Origin: Anodontia alba | Taxonomy: Eukaryota; Mollusca; Bivalvia; Lucinida; Lucinidae | DNA: 64,000 bases | Direction: 5' to 3' | Assembly: GCA_964016985.1 (NCBI GenBank) | Contig: OZ024830.1 | Coordinates: 78,567,852-78,631,851 of the forward strand | In this document: positions 1 through 11,608 of the stretch, in pieces | Numbering within the stretch: the first letter of the stretch is position 1 | How the letters are laid out: each line of letters begins with the position of its first letter | Made by a program: the position numbers and the translations under genes | Notes under the pieces: model-generated | The model's input: the letters and a program-made list of their open reading frames with translations, nothing else | Told to the model about the DNA's origin: nothing | The model's database searches: none

Positions 1-384
1 CTCAAACCAGATTTTTGTCGTTGAATAATGAATGGAAAATAATATAAATATAAGTAATAAAGGCAATTTATGTTGTTCATACTTCAATGAACGTTATAAA
101 ATTACCTTCATTTCTTAAAAAATAACATTTCAGAATACCATCTTAATAATATAGATAAACGTTTTGATAAAAAAGACGATAAGCATTTCAGTTGAATAGT
201 CTCCAACCACATATGACTTTTTCAGTTTTTTCTTCTTTGTGCGTATGTTTTATCCTTATTTGTTCCTCATCTCTCCTTTTTTTGGTGTCTCTAGAGGGCT
301 GTGATTCGTGTTTCTTGCATTCCTGTGTATCTTCACTCACATTTTTAGGTATTTTCTGGCATATGAGGACTGGATACATTTTCA

Positions 385-545
385 GAGAAGGCAACTCTTG
401 TCAAAATTGTTTTGCCTCCCTTTTGAAATGGGGACTACTCTTAAAGGAAAGAATTTGCTCACAAGAGTGAGCAGATTCTTTCCTTTAAGAGTGGACACTG
501 TTTCAGAAGGGGTGTTGTGCAGGAAAGCAAACAAGAAGTCACAAA
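385..545. repeat. Repeat Z (GAAAGAATTTGCTC palindrome)
   Basis: TTAAAGGAAAGAATTTGCTC pairs with GAGCAGATTCTTTCCTTTAA. Confidence 0.65.
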
Positions 546-646
546 AGTTGTTTCCCTTGCACAGTATGACGAGAAAAATACTAATAATCAGATAAGAATT
601 CATGTAAAAGTCGCTTTGGTTCCATTCAGAATGCAAATAAGTATCT

Positions 647-781
647 AACGTCTTTTCTGCATTGCTTTCATCTTATAAAATTCAGCTGGGCTGGCTTTGT
701 CCAAAACTCCAACTTTTTTTTTTTTGGACAAAGCCAGCCCAGCTGAATTTTATAAGATAAAAGCAATGCACAAAAGACGTT
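647..781. repeat. Near-perfect long inverted repeat
   Basis: Arms of about 56 bases (AACGTCTTTTCTGCATTGC inward to GGCTGGCTTTGTCC) surround a loop of about 20 bases ending in a T tract. Confidence 0.85.
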
Positions 782-838
782 AGAAACAAGAAGTCACAAA
801 AAACTAAAAAGAAACTGTTAAAACTCCAAAGGCATATT

Positions 839-1141
839 CGGTGGCTCAGTTGGATGCGCCGCCCGACTGGAGACCAGGAGGTCGCGGGTTCAACCCCCGC
901 CGAGGTCGGCAACATTCTTTCTTGGAGATTGATCATGAAATATTTTTTACGGTCATTCTCTCCCTTCCGCTGATTCAAGAAGGGCAGTTGTCAGTTTCTG
1001 GCGAAAGAATGTGCACAATACTGGTTAACCGCTTAGAGGACTAAGCCTGCCCAGTAAATGTGTGGTTAGGTAAACTGACCGCGCTCGACATGACCCTATT
1101 GGGTTGACTGGGCCGTAAAACCTCAGCACAAACAACACAAA
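839..1141 (+). mobile_element. tRNA-derived SINE, copy 1, near full length
   Basis: The head has an A box (TGGCTCAGTTGG) and a B box (GGTCGCGGGTTCAACCC) spaced as in a tRNA gene. A body of about 230 bases follows, then a short CAAA-type tail. It is flanked by a perfect 13-bp direct repeat, CCAAAGGCATATT (826-838 and 1142-1154), which marks LINE-mediated insertion. It lacks a few 5' bases compared with copy 2. Confidence 0.88.
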
Positions 1142-1567
1142 CCAAAGGCATATTTCATTGACAGCCCCGCCTCCATAGCCATAGGCCTGTATCTGCGAAC
1201 GAGCATGGTAATACATGTCATATATGTTGATACGTTAGTCCGTGAAGAGGAATACTTGGGGAGCAAACACATATCTGATAAACGAAAAATAGCAGACACA
1301 GTTTATAAGTTTTGTTCATAACTGTAGTAATTGTGACACCTACTAGTTCATGTTGAGCGATATTCTATTTTTTAAATAAATACAAAAGGAGGGCAGTCAT
1401 TCCAAAGGACCAGACAATATATACTACACACAAGTTCTTTCAGGGAAAAATGATAGATTAACTGATTTCCTCATTTATTTCTTATATACTGTAACCCTCA
1501 ATTGAGCATTTATCATAAGTGTTTTAACTCATGTTTGGATTGATCATCAAATACGATTGAGCAAACC

Positions 1568-1842
1568 AGGCTATAAAACTTTTTTTCATGCTCAACTCAG
1601 CTGAGCATGAAATTTTCTCTGCTAATAAATATGAAAATTCCAACATGAAATTTTCTCTGCTAATAAATATGAAAATGCCACCAATAGACTGAATTTTCAT
1701 ATTTATTAGCAGAGAAAATTTCATGCTCAGCTATGTTTAGCAAGAAAGAATTTGGTATTGTTAGTAATTTGAGATGTATTAGCATGAAAACTTTCATACT
1801 CAGCTGAGTTGAGCATGAAAAAAGTTTTATAACCTTGGGGCC
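1568..1842. repeat. MITE-N palindrome
   Basis: Terminal arms AACTTTTTTTCATGCTC and GAGCATGAAAAAAGTTTTA. The repeat ATGAAATTTTCTCTGCTAAT occurs twice on one arm. Confidence 0.78.
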
Positions 1843-1908
1843 AGTTTATCGAGTTTTGTCATGTTTACAAACGTTATATATCGATAGTTCGATGTGAGAG
1901 GACTAATT

Positions 1909-2079
1909 GGGCCGCAGCTTGAGAAAACGTATCTTCTTGTCCTTATGAAGAAACGTTGCGTCTTTGGCTATCGAAAATGCACCCAATGAAGATTCTGATC
2001 AGACTGCGTGAATGCGCAGTCTGATCTGAATCTTCTCTGGGCGCACATGTTCGAAGGTACGTTTTCTGACGTTACGACT
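1909..2079. repeat. MITE-D hairpin ending at the acceptor of exon 2090
   Basis: The core is CAGACTGCGTGAATGCGCAG with AAGATTCTGATC arms. The outer arms are GAAAACGTA and TACGTTTTC. Confidence 0.78.
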
Positions 2080-2089
2080 AATATTTCAG

Positions 2090-2276
2090 TTGTATGATCT
2101 CAGCACTGGAGACGTGTTCCCTGGTTCCCAGGATGGATGTACGCGTGAAGATGATAAGTGTGGAACCACACCAGGATATTGTGGACACGGCAAATGTCTA
2201 ATTACAGGACCTTCAACACACATATGTAATTGCGATACAGGCTGGAGAACATCTGATTCTGAGGTCTGTGACACAG
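2090..2276 (+). CDS. CadN-like: Neural-cadherin-like, exon with EGF-like domain
   Basis: This internal exon, phase 0 in and phase 1 out, has acceptor ATATTTCAG and donor ACAG|GTAAGT. It encodes about 62 residues with an EGF-like cysteine pattern: DGCTREDDKC, then YCGHGKC, then CNCDTGW. In classical invertebrate neural cadherins an EGF domain precedes LamG in the membrane-proximal ectodomain, where this protein would act outside the cell. The next exon continues in phase into a LamG domain. The earlier part of the gene must lie before the window, since nothing upstream looks coding. Hairpin MITE-D ends about 10 bases before the acceptor AG, so the acceptor region is partly built beside a repeat. 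The EGF call is confident; the cadherin assignment depends on the following exons. Confidence 0.78.
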
Positions 2277-2360
2277 GTAAGTTTGAGTCACAAACCTTTT
2301 CTTCTTTGTAAAGACAATGGAAAACCTGCCAAGTACATCAAGTTTCCTTAACAAGCCATG

Positions 2361-2775
2361 AATTTATAGTATCAGAGGAGATATTACGTATTATGAGCAG
2401 ATATCTGGTATTATAATGGCTGTCATGTATCATTATCAGATGTCGCATTTCATGAGCAGATGTCACGTTTCATGAAGAGATTTCCCGCATCATGAACAGA
2501 TGTCACGTATCGTGGTCACTTGTGTCGTATCATGAGTTGTTGCCATCCATGTATCATGACCGGATGTCATATATCATTAGCAAATGTCACGTATCATGAG
2601 CATATTTCACGTATCATGAGCAGATGTGATGAAAATATATGGCATAAGCGGATGTCATGTATTATGAGGAGATGTCACATGTCATGGGCAGATGTCACAT
2701 ATCATGTGCAGAAAGTAGGTGTCATAAACAGATGTCACGTGTCAAAACCACATGTTATGCATCATGAGCTAATGT
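2361..2775 (+). repeat. Minisatellite, unit about 20 bp
   Basis: About 20 imperfect units of TCATGAGCAGATGTCACGTA lie in the intron between the EGF exon and the LamG exon. Units vary mainly in GAGCAGAT. Confidence 0.85.
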
Positions 2776-3021
2776 CGCTGAACAGCTATTGGTATAGAAT
2801 CAGAGATTCGATTCGGTGAGGTTCCATCGGTTCTAGAAACACTCTTGTCAGATTTTAACTTTATATATACTTTTCAATTGAGCCATCTCGTCTACACACA
2901 TGCGATACTTGGAAAACACGAAAGCTGATATTAAATCCAAGGCATCTTCAGGGATTATTTAAAATTTCTGTTTATCTACCAATGAGTGCATGCCGTCTGT
3001 ACAGCCTAGGGCGGCACTTAA

Positions 3022-3200
3022 TTTAGCCGCGACACTAGGAAACGTACCTTCTGACATGTGCGCCCAGCGAAGATTCTGATCAGACTGTGCAAATCTGAAT
3101 CCAAAGATTCAGATTTGCACAATCTGATCAGAATCTTCATGGTACTTTTTGGATAGCCATGGATGCAAATCATTCATGCGAACAACAAAGACAATTAATC
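3022..3200. repeat. MITE-D hairpin copy, truncated
   Basis: AAACGTACCTTCTGACATG arm and a central stem AAGATTCTGATCAGACTGTG pairing with its complement near 3115-3140. It lies 50 bases before exon 3247. Confidence 0.68.
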
Positions 3201-3246
3201 CGACAATAAAGCCAAACCTTTTCATTGTCATGTTGATAATTTTCAG

Positions 3247-3428
3247 AAACCAAGAGCAGAGATTTTGAGGCCCACAGTTACATGACCTGGCAGCTCAAGA
3301 ACACATCGAAGATCTTACTCAATAAACGCAAAACGACTGTCAGCTTCCGCTTCAGAACACGGGACACAGAAGGAGTTCTTTTCAGCTTAATTGATGAGGT
3401 GCAGAACGATAAATTCATCACACTTAAG
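3247..3428 (+). CDS. CadN-like: Neural-cadherin-like, LamG domain first part
   Basis: The acceptor is TTTTCAG and the donor AAG|GTATTA, phase 1 in and 0 out. The translation runs from SRDFEAHSYMTWQL through KTTVSFRFRTRDTEGVLFSL to DKFITLK. This is the usual start of a laminin G domain: the S-x-S-F-R-T strand followed by a GVLF strand. It joins in frame to the exon at 6043, where the beta sandwich continues. LamG domains of neural cadherins bind ligands outside the cell. The donor is weaker than consensus (GTATTA), but the reading frame soon drifts into intron-like sequence and the phase match is exact. Confidence 0.82.
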
Positions 3429-3964
3429 GTATTAAATCAAAGAGGTGATATGATTATCATGCTTTCGTGAGAAATGTTGCTGTTGAATCACTGCAAAATT
3501 ACATTTAGTTATATGACTGTAAGCAAGGGCCCTCTCTGATTGGCTGCAACTGGCTGTAACAGGGTTTTAAAAATCCTGATGTTTCCTAAAATTAGTTGCT
3601 GCCTGTTAACATAGCCTGGCCAAGGTCAACAAGGACCGGTCAACATCACTTTTGTCACAGCTAAAAAAGTCACTTAACAAATAGCCTGGCTAAGGTCAAG
3701 GGCCGGTCAATATCATTTTTTGTCACTGATCAGATAAATAAAAATCTTCATATAATACAATAATTGATGCATTCTAACGAGGTTAACACCAGGATTCGCC
3801 TCGATGAACATCACTTTCTCTGGTTGACAATTCCTGATGTTAACCTCCGTAGACTGTATTGTGTATAATATTAACAGTCTGTGATGTAGACCTTGAGGTT
3901 TGCCCGTAATATATAAAATCAATGCACTGAGAGCACTGTGGTTTGATTGTCTCAAAGGTAGTCT

Positions 3965-4190
3965 GGAAAAAATGGCCGTGAACGGGGACTTAAATTTCAT
4001 TTTACACTTGACTTCTTGTAATTTAATCAAACAGTGCATACCCTGATCAAGCGCCGCGCTCTGCGGCGTCTGATTTCGGTCTGCATTGTTTACAAATGTC
4101 CCAGTCCAAGTTTTATAGATAATCCTCTTTACACATCACACTGACGTTACAGAGACATGAATAACGCGGCTAAAAATAACGGTTACCTGA
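3965..4190. repeat. Interspersed repeat with GCGGCGTCTGAT stem
   Basis: It shares AAAATGG, CTTGTAATTTAA-x-CAAA and CGCTCTGCGGCGTCTGAT with 15250-15420 and (reversed) 18400-18545. Confidence 0.55.
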
Positions 4191-4199
4191 ATTTCAAAT

Positions 4200-5140
4200 T
4201 ATCGGAAAATATGGCGTGACGTCATCGATCTACTTACGGGTAACATTCACGGGTTCAAATTAATGGCGGACGCATAACACACTATATACACTGTATTCAA
4301 CAAAAAAAAAGGTAAGAGAAAAATCGAGGGAGTGCCACAACAGGGAGTGCCACAACCTACAGTTCTTTATTTGACTTGCAATTGTTTTCTACTGTAAAAC
4401 AGTCATGTTTTGCTATTTTCTTATATTTTTCGTTCTAGATTTAAACATACTTACTTGTGCATCAAAGTGCATTTTGAACAATTTTTGCTGCCGAAACATC
4501 CATGGATTTGTTTGAGTTCTTCGAGAAAGGTTTTTTTGTATATTTTTCTTTTTCCCAAGCTTGAATGAAAATACAATTTAAAATAGTTATGATATATATT
4601 TATATTAAAGTAATCTCATAAGATATTTGTGTTAGTTGATAAACACTAGTTTGAATCGTACAATTATCTGTATGTATCTCAACTGTTATTATATGTCTTC
4701 TTAATCTGCCCTTTGGTACTAAAACTAACGCACTGAAACGTATGCTGGCAAAAATCAAACATCATTATTTCGTGTTATTTTATATTAAAAACTTTCAACT
4801 TGGATAAAGGCTATTTGTTTACTAGAAAGTTTGTTTTCATTAGAAAATAACACTGCCAATACAAACTGCTATGACCTTATTTATAAATACATATAACTTC
4901 TTTTATTTTTTAAGAATATTGCATCCTTCTAACCACTCATAATTTAGTCTTTGTTTGTTTTCTTTCTACAAAGAGATAATGCTTTTTATCCATTTTTCGT
5001 CTTTGTAGCCTGATTTCTGCACATTTTCTATGTATGCCCGTCTACTGTGTACCCGTGAAATTACCTGTACGATCAGCGATCATGTTATAGCCGCCTTTTC
5101 CGATAACTGCTATACTGCACATATATGTCGTAATAAACCC
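4200..5140. other. Intron stretch without recognised features
   Basis: AT-rich sequence of the LamG intron. I see no exon, palindrome or repeat copy. Confidence 0.6.
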
Positions 5141-5147
5141 CATAGAA

Positions 5148-5440
5148 CAGTGTGGTGGTTTGATGTGGCGAAGATGTCATTTATCTAACCTCACCAGGGC
5201 TTTCAACTGATATTGGCTTCCAGTTGGGCAAGGCCTGGTATCTTTGTAGCAGGTCAGGGTAGAGGGGGTGATTTTATTTCTTCTGTTTCTTTACTTTCAT
5301 TCCTGTTCCTATTTCTTCCCTGTCCATCTCTATCATCTCCTCTACTATCTTTTCTGTCTCTTTTCTCCGTTTCTATGGTAGACGGTACAAAATGACCCAC
5401 AAGGGTTGACGTGTCGTTAAACCCAAACACAATCAATCAA
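5148..5440 (+). mobile_element. Second SINE-like family, copy 1
   Basis: It shares with 7172-7430 the blocks TGGCGAAG, CAACTGATATTGGCTT, GGACAAGGCCTG-like and a C/T-rich middle. It ends GTCGTTAAACCCAAACAC and an ATCAATCAAA tail. The head is not clearly tRNA-like. Confidence 0.6.
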
Positions 5441-5471
5441 AAACCCATAGAATGGTCAGTAGGTAGACCAC

Positions 5472-5716
5472 TACAAAAACCCGCTTATTCAAATATTTAG
5501 AAAATTTCACCCCAAACACTGAAAATTTTCAGATGAAAACTCTGATATTTTTCATATTACTGCTCAAAACATAGATTGTGGATATTTGTTAGAACCAACA
5601 ATCTATGTTTTTGAGCTAAAATAAGAAAAATAATGTATACCCCTGTAAACCCGAGTTTTACTATACAAAAGTGGGGTTTAAGGGTGTCAAAAGTATAAGG
5701 GCCTGTTTTCATGATG
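5472..5716 (+). repeat. MITE-A, divergent copy with shortened central hairpin
   Basis: The outer arms and the GTAAACCC...GGGTTTAA second hairpin are present, but most of the central GC-rich palindrome is deleted, leaving GTTAGAACCAACAATC. Confidence 0.75.
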
Positions 5717-6042
5717 GCTTTTTCGCTTGACAAGCTCCATATGACCTAGAGGAATTGGTATTTGGTGATAATTCTGGGATAATATTCTCCAGTCCTCCAT
5801 AGAAACATATGTTATTTTGCAGTCATTAGAAGCGCCTTGTCGATGCGCTTCCAATGAATATCCACAACATATGTCTTTTATGGGAAACAAGAAAAATATC
5901 CTAGAATTATCAAACAGATACTCCCCCTTAACAAGTCCTCTTATGATATTTATTACCTTGCACGTGGCATGCTGTTGACCAATGAGAATTCTTCCACAAC
6001 TAATGATATTTTATGCGGTATAATAATTGTTTCTGTCAACAG

Positions 6043-6346
6043 ATTGTTGGTAGTCTCCTGCAAGCAACCTACAATCTAGGCGATGGACCAATGGTATTGT
6101 TATTGTCGCATGTGCCTGCCAGTGACGGGCAGTGGCATCAGGTGAGGTTAGAAAGGTACGGTAAAGAATTAATGTTGAAGATGGACAGTGGCGAGGGACG
6201 TTACTACGCTGAGTCTCTGGGTCTACATAATGGAACACCGGAGTTAAACTTGCGTCAAAGTCATAAATATAGTGGGGCGAATCTGAATTTTGATGCACAC
6301 GGACAGCCTTCAAGAAATAGGGCATATGAACAGGACTTAAAAAGAT
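6043..6346 (+). CDS. CadN-like: Neural-cadherin-like, LamG domain central part
   Basis: The acceptor TTCTGTCAACAG and donor AGAT|GTAAGT bound 304 nt, phase 0 in and 1 out. The translation has ATYNLGDGP, then DGQWHQVRLERYGKELMLKM, then SGEGRYYAESLG. The DG-x-WH-x-V-x-x-ER core and the following GEGRYY are hallmarks of the neural-cadherin LamG domain; many other LamG domains keep only the DG-x-WH core. The end, DLKRS once spliced to exon 4, leads straight into CIDDIRLDG, which closes the fold. The 2.6-kb intron upstream carries a SINE-like copy and a MITE-A copy. The 6-kb intron downstream is packed with elements. Confidence 0.88.
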
Positions 6347-6481
6347 GTAAGTAATTTCATGTTATTCTATGTTCCTAATAGAGATTTATGACTATTGCTG
6401 TCTTTGCATCCAAAATATTTTGTAGTATCATAAGGAAGCTCAGTAGAACGCAAACATTTATACCAGCGAGTATGCCTAAAT

Positions 6482-6961
6482 ACAGTAAAACCAGTGACTC
6501 GAACACCGATTGCTTGTTTACCTGGGTGATTTGAACTCGTTTTTCAGTCGCTCCGAAAGCATTCAGACAGCACGAGAAAGCAAATATTTATGGATAATTC
6601 AGGGAAATGTTCTTATCTTATCAAGGACATAATGTTGGTGTACTAATTAAAATCGCCTCTTCGATGTTGATTCATAAGTACACTCAAATTACCATTTTTA
6701 TTACAGGAGATCGAGATGACATCCCTTAGTTATACCTTCACGTCTCATGACCTGGCATCATAATTAACCATCAGTGGCGTACGTTTGTTCGATTTTCGAT
6801 TGTTTGGTTTTACCTGTTTCCTCTTCCTCTTGGTGTCTGGGAAGGGCTGCGGCTTGATATTTTGGCACTCTCTGGACTTTTCTCTTACCTTTACGATCTA
6901 CCCATGTCTAGAACAAATTTTCATGGTCCTCAAACGTTTCCAGACACTGAAGTTTGACTGA
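6482..6961 (+). repeat. MITE-B copy
   Basis: It has terminal ACAGTAAAACC...GAAGTTTGACTG inverted ends and the internal block GACTCGAACACCGATTG. The central GAATCGCC stem is decayed to AAATCGCCTC. Confidence 0.7.
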
Positions 6962-7171
6962 CTAGTACTACTCAAACGATGTTCAATCCCAATTTGATAG
7001 GCTAATTACTGCAAGCGATCGGACATTCGTTTTCTTTGTACTTTATATTCATCCCATAAATCCATCAAGTACAGTCAAACCTATCTTTAGCAGACAACTA
7101 GGAAGATGGCTAACATCGCTTAAGGCGAATGCTTGGTTAATACAGACTGATCTGTACTACAAATATAACAG

Positions 7172-7430
7172 AAGCGTATGGGGGTGGTCGGGTGTGGCGA
7201 AGGTGTTGTGTATCTTATGTCACCGGGGCGTCCAACTGATATTGGCTTAAGTTGGACAAGGCCTGCTATCCTTGTAGGAGGTAAGGGTAAAGGGGAGAAT
7301 GTTTTATTTCTCCTGTTTCTTCACTTTCATTATTGTTACACTTTCTTCCCTGTCAATCTCTTTCATCTCCTCTACTATCTCTTTTTTCACTTTCTCTGGT
7401 CGTTTAACGCCAACACAATCAATAACAGAA
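7172..7430 (+). mobile_element. Second SINE-like family, copy 2
   Basis: It is alignable by eye to 5148-5440 over most of its length, ending CGCCAACACAATCAATAAC. It lies in the LamG-to-EGF intron of gene 1. Confidence 0.6.
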
Positions 7431-7774
7431 GAGTACAAGGAAAAGCCGCAAGACGGCCAATAGCCTTCTCGAAGCACTAAAGGAAGAAAAAATGAGGAAC
7501 AAATGACACAGTTGCAATAATCAACATACCAGCAAAGAAGAACTGCAACAGAAGAACTGCATGAAAACGTTGAGCAGACACAACTGGGAGGGCATAAAAT
7601 AGTTTTAAGCGATTGCGGCCTCCCCATTAACTCTGACGCAGCTCAAAATTACAAATTTGTGTTCGGTTTACGTGGGTTATTCTACCCCATCAGTTAAACA
7701 TTGAAATAAAACACAAATAATGATTAAATCGCAATGAAACAAAGTAGAGGGCTCAAGGACAATCTGAATAAAAA

Positions 7775-8015
7775 TCTTAAAGGTTGCCTTTGGAAAAAAG
7801 AACACATAACAGAACAAATATCGGAGACTCGGTTTTATTTAGTCTCTTCTTATGCAGCTATGTAGCTTGAGAGTCTGCATACGCTCCCTAGCACCGGCGT
7901 AAGCAGTATTCGATTTTCCAAGTAACCAAAATGGGCTCAGTGATTCTAAAGGAAATAAACATATAATTTGTGCTATGATGAAATACGGGGAGACGTTTTA
8001 CGGCGGCCAAGCGAC
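7775..8015 (+). repeat. Interspersed repeat M, copy 1
   Basis: It shares AAGGTTGCCTTTGGAAA, GACTCGGTTTTATTTAGTC and ATGGGCTCAGTGATTC with the other M copies. A second fragment is at 8050-8155. Confidence 0.6.
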
Positions 8016-8178
8016 ACTAACACCAGTTGCAGTGAAGTAAAATAAAAATATAAAAGGTTGCCTTTGGAAACACGAACAGATACTAGAACGAAAATAGGAG
8101 ACTCGGTTTTATTATGCCTGTGCATATGAACCCTGAGCAATAAAAAGCGATAGTATATAAGATGTTCAGTAAGAACCA

Positions 8179-8422
8179 GGGCCCAGTTGTTCAAAGCTAA
8201 CGATGTCGTTAGTTAACGATTCGTTAAAATTTGCATCAAGTGATACGCAAATATGCTGAAAGTTTTTGCTGAAAAAATGTGAGTAGCTTTTGCAGTGCAA
8301 AAGCTACTCACATTTTTTAGCAAAAAATTTCAGAAGATTGTATATTGAATCTGCTAAAACAGTTAACGAAATGACCCTTTACGAGCTCGTTAAGCTAACG
8401 ACGCTTTGAACAACTGGGCCCA
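8179..8422. repeat. MITE-E copy
   Basis: Terminal inverted repeats GGGCCCAGTTGTTCAAAG and CTTTGAACAACTGGGCCC. The central stem is GTGAGTAGCTTTTGCAGTGC with its complement. Confidence 0.9.
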
Positions 8423-8589
8423 GAATCACAGAACATAGCCTACCAGTGACACCAGGAACAAATTAAGAATGCTGCTTTAGAATATGCCCTTACTTTCCTG
8501 TTGCGAAACCACACCCTTGATTCTGTCGCAGCTTTGGAGCTGCGACAGAATCAAGGATATGGTTTCGCGCAAACAAAACTGGTTTAAGC

Positions 8590-8745
8590 TTCCCAGTATT
8601 TTTCCTACTGACCGTTCCAAGGTGGTTCGTCTGTTGAAGATCTTCTTTGATCGTGTGTCTGGTCTGTGGTATCATATGTGGTGTTTGTGTTGTGCTTCGT
8701 AATTGTGGCATTTCGTGGGTATTTTCACTTATATCTTAGGATGGA
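8590..8745 (+). repeat. Repeat K copy
   Basis: CTACTGACCGTTCCAAGG, then CATATGTGGTGTTTGTG and GTGGCATTTCGTGGGTATTT. A more diverged copy is at 196-346. Confidence 0.62.
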
Positions 8746-8887
8746 AAAGCTATTCCCGTTCAGTCAGAGGGTATTTAAACAAAAAAAAAGTAGAAAAACG
8801 CAAAACCATGGTTTCAATTCATCCTGTAAGAACAACAGCGTTTACTGGATTTTGTTGTCTGTTGATATTTGATATTGTCTGATTTTG

Positions 8888-9083
8888 TTAACCTTGCCAT
8901 GCTGGCTGAATTAAGATGTCACACCCGCCTCTAATTTTCAGCCAGTCAGATTGTTTGATTCAGGTTATTGATACAAATTCACGTATTAACGACAAGCAGT
9001 GCATATATAGATCAGTTGGCTTTTTCAGAAGCCAACTGATCGCGATATACACTGTTATTTAGGGCAGAGCATAATCGAGTTCA
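8888..9083 (-). repeat. MITE-C (TTAA-type) copy
   Basis: It starts TTAACCTTGCCATGCTGGC and has the central stem GATCAGTTGGC-TTTTTCAGAAGCCAACTGATC. Confidence 0.78.
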
Positions 9084-9354
9084 ACAGGACTAGGTTTGTA
9101 AACTGCACAATGAGTAATATTAAATTTGCAGTAGCGTTCATGTTGTTTTGTATTTGTGCGAAAATCTAATTTTTAATAAAAAAAAAATCAACAATCGTTT
9201 TCGGAAAAAAGTTCTGGTAAAGATAACTGTACCGTTTTGGAGCCAAAACTAAACTGAACAAAACTTAAGCATCTGAAAAATGTTGCTGAGTTCGATAGCG
9301 AATGATAATAACCATCTAACTAGTTTGGACAGTATGCAGCTATGCGTGAGATGG

Positions 9355-9520
9355 CTTCCTTCTGAATCTGTTTCAGATGGTCGGTGTCTGACTAACAATG
9401 TCGGAATCATCGTGATCCTGTTTGTGTTTTTTATCTTTTGTTCTGGCTTCAGATTGCAACTGAGCCCTTTGTATTGTTTAATGACCGTGTTTTTGATTAT
9501 ACATGTTTCATTGTGATGTT
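9355..9520 (+). repeat. Short interspersed repeat shared with the window's end
   Basis: AATCTGTTTCAGA, GGTG-x-CTGACTA and ATCGTGATCCTGTTT also occur at about 63860-63980. Confidence 0.5.
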
Positions 9521-9624
9521 TCACAGATATGGTAGAGGACCACTATGCTGACCGAACATGTATTTGTAATTTAGAGCTGCATCAGAATTTAGGGTGAGGT
9601 TTCACGCGACTAAACTTGCTTAAG

Positions 9625-9800
9625 CCCCCCACCTACTGACCGTTCCAAGGCGGCGACTCTGTTGCAGTTTTTTTTATTTGTGCAGCTGTGAATTCATATG
9701 TGGCGTTTGTTTTGTCCTTTTTTGTTTCTTGTCTCTCGTTTTTGGTGCCTCGGGAGGGCTATGCGTCGTAATTTTCTGGGTATGTTCACTTTTATTTTGC
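9625..9800 (+). repeat. Repeat K copy
   Basis: CTACTGACCGTTCCAAGGC; TCATATGTGGCGTTTGTTTT; GGTGCCTCGGGAGGGCTATG. Confidence 0.65.
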
Positions 9801-9911
9801 TTAGAATTGTTGTAAGTATTCTGAAATATTGTCTTTTTTTTCAGTTAAATAGTTTAAACCTATAAGTATATAAGTATATGGGGGTATATAATTTTGTCTT
9901 TTTGTGTAATA

Positions 9912-9931
9912 ATGTGTGTGTGTGTGTGTGT
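9912..9931 (+). repeat. (GT)n microsatellite
   Basis: About ten GT units. Confidence 0.85.
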
Positions 9932-10469
9932 TTTCCGTCTAAGCTTTCTCAGGAACTACTGGACCTAGGATTTTGAAATTTAGTACAGAGTTAGGTATGA
10001 CTTTTTGTATTGTGTAAGAGAGAATCAGGCCTGTCGATGGACTCACACCGGCCATGGGACTTTGTTTAGTTGCTAATTGTTTTATTAAAACACTGTCTTC
10101 CACATTTATTGGAGTATTCAGCGTAAAACAGACACTCTCCAAGAATGGCGACACACATTAAGAAGCTGATTTTGTCAGATAGGGCATATATTTCTCATAA
10201 CCAACCAAAAAGTAATGCAAAACATGTTTTAAATTACATGAATATTTTACTACTAGAAATTGTGTTTAAATGTCATCTATACCCATGTTTGTTTTCTGAA
10301 CGTATGCAAGCCTGTTGTGCAACCCATAAAGCACTAGAATACAGATTTCATAGTAAGAGGCATTTTCTTATTGCAAAGCCATTTTGTACTGTACAACTGA
10401 CTTCGGTGCTACATAATTAACACTAGATTTCATTAATATTATGTAATCGAAGAATACATTTCAATGTAT

Positions 10470-10665
10470 AAAGATTGCCCTTGAAAACAAAGGACGTACA
10501 AAAAAATGAAACCCGGATTTTTGGTGTCATTGAAACTCTTCATATGTCAACATTGTAGTTTGCAGGACTGTATCATCGGTTTCAGCGGAACTCGAATTTC
10601 TAAGATACCAGAATCGGTTCAATGATCCCAAGATATATAAGAATACAAATTGCACTATGATGACT
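10470..10665 (+). repeat. Interspersed repeat M, copy 2
   Basis: AAGATTGCCCTTGAAAACAA to GATGACTTGCGAGGAGAC. Confidence 0.55.
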
Positions 10666-10981
10666 TGCGAGGAGACTTTTTTACAGCCGCCACACGGCAC
10701 AATCTGCAGTTAAGTCAAATAAAATCTATAAAACATCTTGTAATATATTTCCATCTATATATGTTTATGAGAACAGCTTCATCATATTTTAATAAATACT
10801 AAGAATATGAATATGAAGATACTACACAATTCATTTTATCATTCGCAACATTCGTAGCTTTCCATTTTATGTTGACCTTACGACAATGATTATGTATGTA
10901 GTGTACTCTTACCTATATTGCAAAGTTAGACATTATTCCACGAGAGCTTTTCTTTTAACGCACACCTACATTTCGAAACCT

Positions 10982-11223
10982 GGCCCCGAGGTTATAAAAC
11001 TTTTTTCATGCTCAACTCAGCTGAGCATGAACTCTGTCATGCTAATAAGTCTCACATTACTTACAACTCTAAATTTTTTCTTGCTAAACACGGCCCAGCA
11101 TGAAAATTTCTCTGCTAATAAATATGAAAATGCCAACTATTGTTGGCATTTTCATATTTATTAGCATAGAAAATCTCATGCTCAGGTGAGTTGAGCATAA
11201 AAAAGTTTTATAACCGCGGGGCC
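10982..11223. repeat. MITE-N palindrome, second copy
   Basis: GGCCCCGAGGTTATAAAAC and AAGTTTTATAACCGCGGGGC ends, with a central palindrome AACTATTGTTGGC. Confidence 0.82.
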
Positions 11224-11608
11224 TGTACTGAACCTTCATATAGGTTGCTGTGATCATTTGGTCCACGCCATGTTTTCGGGCGCAGTCTGATCAGAGTCTT
11301 CACTGTCAGCTAACAGAATCAGCTGACACTTCAGAATATCAATGGAGAGTAAATGTCTAGATGAGACTTTGCGTATGGCAGTATGAATCTGAATATGTGT
11401 ATTTTGTGCATGTTCAAAACACCTTTTTCGTTTGACGTGGCCCACAATATCTTCGGTCACATCTTTCAAGGAGACTAGACATGATTGATAAAATTTCCGC
11501 CATATTTACAAAAGAAATATCATTTTGCTACTTCCTGTTAGTAACTCTGCCCAATAAGTACTTTCTGAAAATGAATTTACTCTAAAAGAAATATAATAAT
11601 AAAACAAA

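Noticed and set aside
840..912. tRNA gene on the plus strand
   Set aside because: A and B boxes are present, but the sequence is the head of a SINE with target duplications and a long non-tRNA body; no clean cloverleaf end or acceptor stem is seen.
2520..2819. Open frame with many Met, His and Cys
   Set aside because: It is produced by the 20-bp minisatellite.
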